From Diphasiastrum complanatum (lineage: Eukaryota > Streptophyta > Lycopodiopsida > Lycopodiales > Lycopodiaceae), in NCBI GenBank assembly GCA_029204225.1, contig CM055107.1, positions 42,964,007 through 43,028,006 on the forward strand: a DNA stretch of 64,000 nucleotides, given 5' to 3'. Position numbers and translations under genes: made by a program. The notes under the pieces are model-generated. The model worked only from the letters and a program-made list of their open reading frames with translations, made no database searches and was not told the DNA's origin. Within the stretch, counting starts at the first letter, position 1; each line of letters opens with the position of its first letter. Shown piece by piece: positions 1 to 9,675 of the stretch.

Positions 1-50
1 TCGAGTTCAACCTATCTTTCACATACCTCTTTCCAACATGGTATCAAAAC
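1..50 (+). repeat. copia LTR tail and primer-binding site
   Basis: Bases 1-38 end in TTCCAACA and are followed directly at 39 by TGGTATCA, the start of the plant copia primer-binding site (complement of initiator-Met tRNA). The downstream leader and gag match those of element A at 35396-36760, so this is the end of a 5-prime LTR of the same family, cut by the window edge. The last four bases of the 12-bp site have decayed. Confidence 0.7.
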
Positions 51-222
51 ATTGATTCTTCAAGGCCTAATACTATTAGAGCGCAAGCTCTACTTGATAT
101 CTTTCGCGATATCAAATTATTCTTCAGCACGAATCAATTTGTTTCAGTATCAGAGAATTGACTTCCAGAGCACTGTATCTTTCTCTTAACGACAATCAAA
201 TCATCGACAGTCTAAAGTTCCA

Positions 223-1132
223 GATGGATTCTCAAAGTAAAGTCGGTCTTATCACAGATGAGTTGAATGGATCCATTTATTGTTTATGAAAATTTAAGAT
301 GAAGACCTTGCTAATTGCCAACAAGTTGTGGGAAGTTGTTATAGGTATCGAAGTGAAGCCTGATTAAGACGACATAGACGACTCGAAATGAAAATTGAAG
401 GATGGTAAAGCTGTCGCACTTATTATCCTCAATATAGATGTAACTACTAAGTTACATCTTCGAAGGAAATTCTTCACACTCAAGATGTCGAATAACAATG
501 CTCTTCATAACCATATTAACCAGTTTAAAAATCTCTTGCAACAGATGGCCACTGTTGGATCAGTCATAGATGATCAAGACGCAATGATGACATTGCTTTC
601 AAGCCTGCCCTCTACAAATGAGAACTGGGTGATGATCATCACGACACACTTAGATCTAACCCTTACCAGAGTTATCACTGTGTTGCTGCAAGAAGATAAT
701 CGAAGAAGTCAAGACACTTTGTCTACCTCTTCGTCTCATGCTCTGTATGTCAACAAGGGCTCGAAACAATAGAAGCAGAAAAGCTCCAAGCAGTCTATAT
801 TGAATCAGAAACAGACTCAACATGAGATCCAGGATTGCCGAATTCTCAAAGTGAAGAATACAACCAAGCAACCTGATCAACAAGCAAATACAATTACAAC
901 ATCTCCTCAAGTCAAAATGGACGAAGGCATTTATATGGTCAAAGACAAATACATGAATTCGAATGATTCGTGGTTTCTAGATTCCGGAGCTACTCAACAT
1001 ATGACCCATCATCATGAGATTTTCCAACACAAAGAAGTATGTTTATCTTCTCACACTATCGAAGGTGATGATATTGTAAGATTAAGTTTCCAACATGATC
1101 AACCTTTATTGACAAATTTCTAGAAGAACAGT
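223..1132 (+). pseudogene. Ty1/copia gag-protease remnant
   Basis: The reading starts at ATG 223 (MDSQSK...) and is broken by stops and frame changes. It parallels 35716-36760 of element A almost block for block. Visible parts are a gag region of UBN2 type (395-772), the last half of a zinc knuckle (HEIQDC near 820; the CX2C half is deleted) and a retroviral-type aspartic protease site, FLDSGATQHMTH, with the catalytic Asp codon near 980. In life gag packages the RNA and the protease cuts the polyprotein. Homology ends at about 1132, where a gypsy LTR in the opposite orientation begins. It is non-functional. Confidence 0.75.
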
Positions 1133-1767
1133 TGTTTACTTCATTGAATAGAAGAAGTCAAAAGCTTTCATCAAAAGTTCAAACAATTCAAAGAGCATGA
1201 AGAAATTGTCATGTGCCAATCTTAGCATTCATACATCTAATCCATTCATTAAACATCAAAATATCATGACAATGCAAGAAATTCAAGAAACTAGTCAAAA
1301 TTCAAGAAACTAACTAAATGTAGCCAAACTTCACCAAAATGGGTAAAGATAGAATTCATTATTCATTATTATTGATCATTCACAAGATTAGGCCTGAAAC
1401 TAGAGCATGATCATAGCTCTCATGTGATTGTAGGCATATGAACCATCAACACTATCAAGAAAGCTCTCAAAGAGAAGCTTCAAGATCGCCAAAAGTTCAA
1501 AAATCATAAAAGTAGAATAGCCTCCAAATTAGCACGACCTCCTCTATTTATAGTGTGTCTTTAGTGCCTTAATTAACATTTGGGGCCTTATTACTTTAAT
1601 TTGGGCCTTACAACCATTATTATGATTCCCGCCAATACAAATGTGGTGTGGTTGTTTGTGCCTTTTTATTAACAATTCCAATGACTAGTTCTAGTCTAGT
1701 TTAGATCCATGGCTATTTTGGTAATTCATTAATAAGCTCATGGGCCCATTACATACAGCACATGACA
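1133..1767 (-). repeat. probable 3-prime LTR of a chromovirus
   Basis: Read on the minus strand the block starts TGTCATGTGC and ends GTAAACA, giving TG...CA ends over about 635 bp. It is preceded on that strand by a purine run (AGTAGGGGTGG) like a polypurine tract and by the integrase/chromodomain remnant at 1822-2131. It sits where the copia copy at 223-1132 breaks off. No second LTR is present, so the boundaries rest on these signals only. Confidence 0.55.
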
Positions 1768-1821
1768 CCACCCCTACTGAAGCATTTTTGCCCTAAAAAA
1801 TGAAGACCATGTAGTTTTCCA

Positions 1822-2131
1822 TCAAGTGTCATGCTCCATAAGACCTCTGCCTGTCTCCGTAATTGTAGGCCATCTCTTTAGGTAGGAATGATCTTCCCAC
1901 GTGTTGTCTTCCGGAGGTAATCCTTTCCATTTGATCAAGCGCTTCTCATTTCGTAACTCTTTATCTCGATAACCCACCATTGCCTCTGGTTCTACTTCCA
2001 AATTTCCCTCTTCATTGATTGGTGGCAGTTCCACTGTTTGAACATTTTTTCTGATATGTTTCTTCAACAGGCTGACATGGAACACATTATGCATTTTTGT
2101 TATGGTTTGTCTGATAGCATGCTCGGAAGGT
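1822..2131 (-). pseudogene. gypsy chromovirus integrase end with chromodomain
   Basis: The minus-strand frame contains HNVFHVSLLKK, the conserved end of the chromovirus integrase C-terminal region, followed about 40 residues later by a chromodomain-like segment with LIKWKGLPPEDNTWED. Chromodomains of Ty3/gypsy chromoviruses bind histone marks and steer integration. The frame is open up to a stop just before the probable LTR. Upstream on the minus strand it is cut near 2131, so reverse transcriptase and the integrase core are missing. Confidence 0.8.
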
Positions 2132-2483
2132 AAAAAGGAATAAAAATCATGCTGTAAAAAATCCAGAATGATCCCCTTATGGATTTAGAGAAATCCATCC
2201 CCCAAAATTCACCAAAATTGGTCAAATTTTGACAATTTTTTACTTCCTATAAATCCAATTGCTAAAATTCTTGGCTCTATCTTCTAGGAAAGCTTCAAAA
2301 GACTATTCATCTTTTTCCAGCTTCGATTGATCTTCCAAGTCTATTATTTTATTTACAACTTTACTTGCGTGCTCATTGGGCCATGGGCTTATACAAAAAG
2401 ATGCCATGCCCTCGCAACACATTTTCTTAGATGATTTTATTTATTTACACTTTGTTGGAAATACCCGCAACAGGACCCATGGC
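2132..2483. other. no recognisable gene
   Basis: AT-rich sequence between the chromovirus end and a gag-like region. No coding pattern, LTR end or repeat was recognised. Confidence 0.4.
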
Positions 2484-3540
2484 CTAAAGTAGTGTCGGTC
2501 CCTCGGCACTCTGCCGGTTTAGTATAGCATTTTCTTCGCCCGCCTTTGCTGGATCAGATAGGTGGTGACGTCCTCCATAAAGTTGAGGCGGTCCAGTTTC
2601 TTCAAGTCCTTGGGCATGTGAAGGGACTTGTGGACTCCTCACAGCCAATCTTGGTCGACCCATGTTTGGAATCTGCGTGTCCATGGATCGCCCAGAAGCG
2701 TAGCTTGGTAATACACACGAGCGATTGGTAGCTGATCTTCAACTTTGTCTGAAGGTAGCGCCTTATTAACGTCAAAGAATATGGATGGGAGAAAACTATC
2801 CCATTTAGTCTCGATACCCATTAGATGTTCTAAGTCCCAGGCGTAAGTGGCTACCGCGCGGACTGTTGGATCAAGGCAATTGACATAATGGTTTGCGAAT
2901 GCGGTGGTAGCCCTTCTGGCATGTACATCCGTAGTCCACCCATATTTTGACTGTATAATCGACCAATCAAAATTCTGAAGTGTGATCTTGTCCAGAGGGG
3001 TGCCGCATTCCGCCCATTTGGATCTTTGTGTATATGGCAGGAAGTGCGCGTTCACCTGTAATTGTTGTGGCCCTGATGGCCGCAAGGTCTCTTTTAAACA
3101 ACCGTTGACGCCACTCTGGTTGTGGTTGGAGGGCGGGTAATACTTGCAGTTCTTTACTTTTTATGGTCTGAATGAAAATGATATCTGCCAACCGCCTCTT
3201 GATGACTCGTGGGGATACTTTGATAGGAATTCCTCGATTTTCTCCTCCACGGACTTGGGTTTTCGGAAGGCCTAGCTAGCATATATCGTGCGCGAACCTC
3301 TAGATGATGTGGCTTGGCTTTGGCTGGTATCTGCGCCTTGGCCCTGGTCTCGCGTCTTAGTAGCCATATCTGTTTTCCCTTGATCTTGGCCTTCAGACCC
3401 TTGATCTTAGTTAAATCCCCCTGTTGCCTGCTGGCTTTGGTCTTGGCTGGTACTGGCCTGTGCAGCGTCAAAAATCGGTGGCAGTGAAATTACCATGGGG
3501 GTGGGTTGGGCCTTTGTGTCCATGAATTTTTGGCACGCCT
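2484..3540 (-). pseudogene. gag-like degenerate coding region, unclassified
   Basis: A run of minus-strand frames appears to be one reading broken by frameshifts. A basic Gln/Lys/Ala-rich part (3154-3540) comes first, then a better-preserved 148-residue part (2639-3085) with Trp- and Tyr-rich stretches such as NFDWSIIQSKYGW and YAWDLEHLMGIETKWDSFLP, then a short tail to 2484. No zinc knuckle was seen. The composition and position among gypsy fragments suggest the gag or first ORF of a gypsy-like element, but no family motif could be recognised. Confidence 0.35.
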
Positions 3541-4012
3541 TCAGGGCTTGCTTGGCCTAGGTGAGCTCGTGAGTTGCGCTTGTCCGATATTTGTTGAACT
3601 ATTTAAGGTTTGGCTATAAACCTACACCTGTTGTCGAAGAAGATTCATTTCTGATTGAGAAAACGGCCTTGAGTCTGGTGTAGGTTGAGTTTACTAGGCG
3701 AGCTTTTCATCTTGTAGGGCTTTGACCTCCGTCCCCAGGCGTGTATTCTCTACTTCCAAAAGGTTTAGTTGCGTCTGGATGGGAGCAAGTCATTGGGATG
3801 CTTCAGATTGAAGCTCCCGCACCTTTGTGAAGGCCTCTGTCAGCACTCTAAAGAGGCTTTTGATATATTTGTTAAGGCCCTCCTCCTTCTGCTGTAGCTT
3901 GGCAATCTCCTGGTGCCCTTCTTGTTCATGTTGGTGCGTTAGAATGAATTCGTGCTATAGCTTGGTGAGGTCTGCCCACAGCTGTGTGTTACTCGTCGCC
4001 AGGTGTAGTACC
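3541..4012 (-). pseudogene. probable middle part of the gag-like region
   Basis: Minus-strand translation gives coding-like pieces rich in Lys, Glu, Gln and Ala separated by many stops. They connect the 4013-4426 frame with the 2484-3540 frame. The opposite-strand reading at 3827-4072 (Cys/Ser-rich) looks like a shadow. Confidence 0.25.
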
Positions 4013-4426
4013 CTACTTTCCATAATGGCTTTGGTCGCTACCGCATCTAGGATGTATTTTCCCAGAGTTTAGTACGCCGTCGTTAGGTATGTGGGAGCAA
4101 CCGGTACACTGGCACTGATAGGGGGCTTGTGTTGTATCGGCTCCGACGACTTGTGAAATACCGTCGTCATTATCTTCTATCAGGTTCTCATTGGATCTGA
4201 TGTCATCTGGGGCGGTAAGATCAGTCCGATCTGGCGATGGTACGAAAACTGTTTGAATAAATGCATCATCAGGCAACGGTTGGTTGCCCTCGGCAACCTT
4301 TGGTGGCGAAGCAGGTGGGGTTTGAGAAGCAACTATGGAAATAGGGGTGAGGACGGTTTGTCCGAACGAGAGGATGGGAGGAACAGAGGGAAACTGAAGG
4401 GTGGTGTGGATTATGGAAGAAGGCAA
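4013..4426 (-). pseudogene. N-terminal part of gag-like region
   Basis: This 137-residue minus-strand frame starts MPSSIIHTT and is rich in Pro, Ser and Asp. It contains SQTPPASPPKVAEG and a Cys-rich turn, YQCQCTGCSHIP. No domain is recognised. It lies just upstream, on the minus strand, of the other gag-like pieces and may be the start of the same protein. It is also only about 630 bp past the integrase end at 5058, an unusual order (pol before gag). Confidence 0.3.
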
Positions 4427-5057
4427 TGTTTGCGAGGGTTCAACTCTCGTAGGAAGTGATCTCTCTCACAACTTGTTCCTATGATTGGATTTTCAAGATC
4501 AGACCATGTAGGTAGGCTAATTTCACTGCTCTGATTCCATTCAGGCACCTTGCAACGGTTGGTAAGTTGATCTTGATGCTCTGCGAGGGTTCTAAAAATC
4601 TAGCTTTTGAGAACCCTCGCACACACTAGAAAAATGGATATTCCTCCATCAGGAACTCTCCCAGAGATTTTCATAGATGCATCTGGATCAAATCTAGTGA
4701 CTATCCAAGTTTCAAGAGCTATCTCCCAGGGGATCTCAAAAAATCATGAAAAAGTGCTCTTTTAGAGTGTTTTTTGATGAGATCTTGAGATTTTCTGATT
4801 TTTAACTTTTGTAGATTGGTAATCAACTTCATCCAGGCTTGATCTGACTGTTGGTAGTTCTCTGAAAGTTCTGATGGATACTTGGTAACGGATTCCTTAG
4901 TCAATTGATGATCTGTTTCCTTCTTGATCCTATCTGGATCTGGATCCTTCTTGGATTTTGATGGATTTCCCCGATCTTGCAAGATTTGGCTAAATCTTGA
5001 TGGATCTACCTTGATTTGGCTCGATCTTCTTAGATCTAGCGGTGATGGCTTAGCAGA
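4427..5057. other. noncoding spacer, possible leader or LTR remnant
   Basis: The stretch is rich in GATCT/AGATC words. Read on the minus strand, TGGAATCAGAGC near 4530-4541 resembles a copia-type primer-binding site with one mismatch. No convincing LTR ends or polypurine tract flank it. A minus-strand frame at 4719-4982 is Lys/Ser-rich and not recognisable. Confidence 0.3.
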
Positions 5058-6061
5058 TTAGCTTTTCGTAACGTGCCCCCACCAATCTGGATCACTGTGG
5101 TGGCAGTACTTGTGCAACCGGCTACCGTTGATGGGTGTATCGAATGGTGTCCCATCTAACTTTTCTAAATTCACGGCTCCATGATTAAGAATTTCCTTGA
5201 TATGATAGGGACCTATACCTGTGAATTTTAATCTCCCTTTGATCGCCTTGGCTTTATACATCAGGACCAGATCTCTGGAACGAAGATCCTTTTTTTGTAA
5301 TCTACGATCATGCCATGCTTTGAGATTTGGACTCACTAAGACGTTGCGTGGTGGCAATCCTTAATGAAGGAACTAAAAACTCTTGGCATCACAGCATTCT
5401 GACCATATACCAATTGGAAGGGTGTTTGATCAGTATTTTCTTTATATGCTGTCCTGAATGCCCACAGTGCAGCATGCAACTTATGTTCCCAATCTGATCT
5501 ACTAGCTTCAACTGTTTTCGTGAGCACGCTACACAGGATCTTATTGGATGATTCTGCTTGCCCATTACCACGAGGATAATAAGGTGTACTGGTTCTGTGG
5601 ATCACGAAGAATTCCTCCAACAGGACCTTTATGGTCTCATTGATGAAATGGCTTCCGCGATCGCTGACTAGCTCTACCGGGCATCCGAAGCGTACAATGA
5701 TATTTTCATAAAGGAACTTGGCAGTGGTCCTAGCATCAACTACTGCCTTGGCTTCGACCCATTTGGTGAGGTAGTCTGTGTCTACGATTACATATCGAGC
5801 CTGGGAACTCCTTGTCACAGGGTGAATTAGACCGATGTTATCCAATTCTCACTTTTTGAATGGCGCTTGGGCTAAGACCGGGTGCAGTAGGTCATAATTC
5901 AATCTCGTTGGCCTTCTCGCCCTTTGGCACACATCGCACTTTTTTAAGTATTCCTCCGTATCCTTATGAATCGTTGGCCACCAACATCTTGATTGCAGGA
6001 TCTTGTGAACTATAATGTCGGATGCAAAATGGCCTCCACCCATGCCTTCATGTGAAAGCAA
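5058..6061 (-). pseudogene. Ty3/gypsy integrase remnant
   Basis: Three minus-strand blocks follow in order. 6061-5849 has the integrase zinc-binding region (HEGMGGGHF ... CDVCQRA). 5845-5336 has the catalytic core: a first Asp in MDNIGLIHP, a second in VSDRGSHF, and a Glu in GNGQAES spaced 35 residues after the second Asp. 5357-5058 has the C-terminal region with KFTGIGPYHIKEIL and a terminal TAA. A frame change lies near 5340-5357. There is no chromodomain, which fits the non-chromovirus (Tat/Athila-like) branch better than the remnant at 1822. Integrase would join the element's cDNA to chromosomal DNA; this copy is broken. Confidence 0.85.
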
Positions 6062-6145
6062 AATGATCTTGGTGGCCTCATAAGGAAGAATACACCGCCG
6101 AAGAATTTCGTCTAGTCCTCTTCGGTATAACTGGCCGACAATCAG

Positions 6146-7210
6146 CTAATAAGGTCTAGCCTTCAAGATCAATTTCCGTTGTTCCGCCTTTGGTAGTGAT
6201 TTGTCTGGTTGGCCCCGCATTAGATATTCAACAATGTCGGTAGTCCATTCTGGTATTGTGTCCATGTAAAATAAGACAACATCTGCTAGTTCATTGTCAG
6301 GTTGGGTTGCAATCTCCTTCCCCTTGATTCGTGATACATGATCTGCCATGTAATGTTGTTTTCCCTTGCGAACTACTATCCGAAAATCAAATTCCAACAA
6401 CAGAAGTAGCCATCTGGTGATTTTTCCAGTGTTGCAAGTTTTATTAACGAGATAGAACAAGGGTTGATGGTCCGTATAAAAGGCAAAATGTGTGGCCATC
6501 TAGTAATGTCGAAATTTCTTAACCGCATAAATCATTGCCAGTGTTTCTCGCTCTGTGGTTGAATAATTTATTTCGGTATCATTGAGCTGTCGGATTGCAA
6601 ATCGGATTGGAAAATCCTTTTTGTGTTCACCTGGCTTGGTTAAGGCTGCTCCAACTGCATACTTCGATGTGTCCGTATGCACGTGAAACTCAATGGACCA
6701 ATTGGGTGGGCGTAAGATTGGTGCTGAAACCAATGCATCCTTAAGCTTCTGGAAATCCTTTAGGGCTTTCTCGTTCCAATGTGGATCCGTTGTGAGTTTG
6801 TAAATCGGTCGGGCTAACTCCGTAAATTCAAGAATGAAGATCCTGTAATAGTTAGCATGACCCATGAAGATATAGACTTCGCGGATCGTCCCCGGTGGTG
6901 GTAGATCAATAATGATCCTGATCTTTGATAGATCTGTGGCGATCTCGTGTCTTGACACTATATGGCCGAGAATCAAGCCATGTGTTACCCATAATTGACA
7001 TTTTTCTGGATTCAAGGAGATCTGGTAGTCGCGGCATTTTTGTAATACCTTCTCCAAGTTGGATAAGTGTTCTGAGTCTGGTCCATGCACGCACAGATCG
7101 TCCAAGAAAATTTCCAAAAGTTTTTGTAGATAATCTTTGAATGCTGCCTACATGACTCGTTGGAAGGTGCTTGGGGCATTGCAAAGTCCGAATGACATCA
7201 CTTTAAATGC
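6146..7210 (-). pseudogene. Ty3/gypsy reverse transcriptase and RNase H remnant
   Basis: Minus-strand reading begins at about 7210 with VMSFGLCNAPSTFQR, a core reverse-transcriptase motif, and continues through the polymerase box IFLDD (the YVDD equivalent) and the thumb region to 6500. RNase H begins with FHVHTDTSKYAVGAAL and goes on through TDHQPLFYLVNK in the 6499-6146 frame. Stops split the reading at 7150, near 6500 and near 6146. The N-terminal half of reverse transcriptase, the protease and gag are absent, because copia sequence abuts at about 7210. It shares order and strand with the integrase block that follows. Confidence 0.85.
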
Positions 7211-8700
7211 AACTCTTCTATCATAGAAGCTGAGCTGCCTGGCACAAATCTTGCTAGCGCTCTTCGTTCTCTTGTCGACCTTCTAGGAGATCCTCCTAGA
7301 ATTGCAATGCTCTTGCCTTTATTTGCTCTACTAGGTTCGGAACCATTTCGGTTTACAAGTATCATAGTATTAGGCTGTTTCGTGAATCTTTTTTCATCTG
7401 ATTCGTCACTCGAATGAGATGCAACTCGAACATCTTTGTCTAAGTGTTCGTCCTCTTCTCCCTCTGTCATAGTGGACAGATCATAGTACTGTCTTTCAAG
7501 AACCTCATAACTGATAGGATCATGGTTGGCCATCGTTCTGCTCTCATCGAATTTGACATCTCTGACTGTCTTCACTGTGTTTGTCTCTGGCATATAGACT
7601 TTGTAGTATGATGAATTATTGTCATATCCTACAAGATATCCATGTTTTGCTTTCTCGTCAAGCTTTTTTCGAAGCTTATCAAGAATATGTGCATAAGCTG
7701 CACAACCAAAGATACGGATGTGAGTCAGATTGGGTTTTCTACCCCACCATAATTCGTGTGGTGTCGTGTAAGGAACACCAAACTTTTATGTCCTAATTTG
7801 AATGTAAGCAGTTTTAGCTACTGTAATCATCAATAAAGGTTATATAATACTTTGAACCTCCTAATGAGATCACGTTGAAAGGTCCACAGATGTCAGAATG
7901 CACTAACTCCAGAATCTTGGTCGTTCTATAGGAGTCCTTGACAAAAGGAGTGTGTGACATCTTACCCTTTAGACATGCATCACAAGTCATCGAATTGGTT
8001 GCATTTGAGATGCTCACCCCTGTGATTGCTCCAGATGGCTTGCTTGATATAGTGCCATTGAATTCATATGGCATAGTCTCATGTGCCATAGAATATCTAG
8101 CAAATCATCATGAGTCTGATGCACTTCATCTGCAAGCAAGCATACCTTCAAATGATATAGTCTGTCTTTTCTTCTACCTTGAGTGATTAGAGTACTGGTA
8201 CTTGCATCAACAACATTGCATGCTTCGTTCGAGAATGTTACACACATCTCTTAATCAGCTATTCTTGCCACTGATAGCAAGTCTTGCTGCAATGTAGGCA
8301 TGAACAGAACATCTTCAAATCGTCTGTCTCTGTCGTTTGTATTGAGCCATAATGAACCAATACCATTCACTTGATGTTTTGATCCATCTCCAAGAATGAT
8401 AAATCTTGATGGATCTGCACTTTGGAAATCAGACATGATTCATTTTGATGTAATGAAGTGTGAGGTAGCTCTTGATTCACGAATTACCTCCTGTGTGTTA
8501 GGTGTTGATACTACACACATGTCTGCACAGATGTAGGCGATCGAATTAGCATGATTTGATCGTTCTTTGCCCATCTTTGAGCTCTCTAGATCCTCGACAT
8601 TGGACGAACTATTATTGTTCTCCTATTTGCTTTGAGCTGATTTGTTTCTTGGGTTTTGGCGACAGTCCATGGGTGCATGACCCTTCTTGTGACAATGGAT
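7198..8700 (-). pseudogene. Ty1/copia gag end, protease and integrase remnant
   Basis: Read on the minus strand: a zinc-knuckle tail (KKGHAPMDC, near 8690-8650), a protease site altered to ESRATSHF (normally DSGAT; near 8480), FIILGDGSKHQVNGIG (8436-8251), the pre-integrase region with CDACLKGKM (8247-7960), the integrase start LELVHSDICGPF ... ITFIDDYSS (to 7814), and a linker with SPRRSTRERR (7593-7198). Much of the integrase core and all of reverse transcriptase are missing. At about 7210 the reading runs straight into gypsy reverse transcriptase. The altered protease Asp and many stops mark it as dead. Confidence 0.8.
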
Positions 8701-9103
8701 ATACTCAATTTTTGGGTTAAGCCAACATGCACTCAGTTTAGTTACCACAAGCATGTTGGCTATATAATGACCTTTCGCATTACTTCAAACAACAATCCAA
8801 CCCAAATTTCATTGAGAATTGATCAATCTTTAACCAAAACTATTAAAGCATCAAAAATTGACTTTTTCTTCAATTTTCAGCCTTTTGAGGTCTTTTTGCT
8901 CAAGGGCTTTGTTTGATGCAATAGAATTTTTTTTCTTGCTTGAGAGCACTCTATTGAATCTTCCCTTGTGCGTCACCTTTACAATTCACAGCTTCCGAAT
9001 GATTCAGAAAATCAAAAAATTTATAGCTTTTCTGTCAACCTTTCCGATTCTTCTAATTCTCTCAGATTTCAGCGAAAGTAGCTTGTAACCTATATTGCAC
9101 CGA
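8701..9103 (-). other. copia leader remnant
   Basis: Noncoding AT-rich sequence lies between the primer-binding site (9104-9116) and the zinc-knuckle remnant. Most of gag is therefore deleted, with leader joined almost directly to the knuckle. Plus-strand frames here (8656-9088) have no recognisable content. Confidence 0.45.
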
Positions 9104-9116
9104 GGCTCTGATACCA
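9104..9116 (-). other. copia primer-binding site
   Basis: On the minus strand this reads TGGTATCAGAGCC, a perfect match to the plant copia primer-binding site for initiator-Met tRNA. It lies directly inside the LTR at 9117-9438. Confidence 0.85.
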
Positions 9117-9438
9117 TGATAAAGATTGATTTGCACAATTTATGCTGTGATTCCAACCAGCTATCGACCACAGAATATGGAGAACTAGAAAGAAACTAAG
9201 CCCACATCATAGAACTCCAAAGAGAAAGTACATATAGTTAAGCACTAATTTTTTAGGGGTTACCACTATGTAGCAAACCGGTCCTATACAAGACAACTAT
9301 CCCGACTCACTTACTCAAGTGTCGTCAATGTGGCCCTCGTACTATAGCATGTACTAAAAGTTAAAAAGTTGCTTTTTACAATAGAACAAAGTAAGGACTG
9401 GAAATAATTGGAAATACACTGGGCTTATTATTCTAACA
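9117..9438 (-). repeat. copia 5-prime LTR, 322 bp
   Basis: On the minus strand the block starts TGTTAGAATAATAAGCC and ends CTTTATCA, abutting a perfect primer-binding site. TG...CA ends and the site define it well. The flanking bases 9439-9443 (ATTAT) would be one copy of the target duplication. The matching 3-prime LTR is absent, because the element is truncated at about 7210. Confidence 0.75.
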
Positions 9439-9675
9439 ATTATTTCTTAGCATTGCCACAAATACACTCTATTCATTGACAAGTCGGAAGATATTTTTGT
9501 TTCTTGCTCGTTGGGCAAGCGAGTTTAAACATCTTAACATTTTGGTTCATGTTTTCATGTATTTACCAAACCTATTTCGCCTACATATTTTTGTATTTCA
9601 ACTTGATCTTCTTGACTTTCCTATATAAATGTATGGCAGATTAAGTTCTAATAGCTCGTTATTTTTTGTTGTAAG

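Noticed and set aside
4560-5055. Possible 496-bp LTR (TGCTAAGCC to TTACCA on the minus strand)
   Set aside because: TG...CA ends are present, but there is no polypurine tract, and the integrase stop is only three bases away; ends could be chance.
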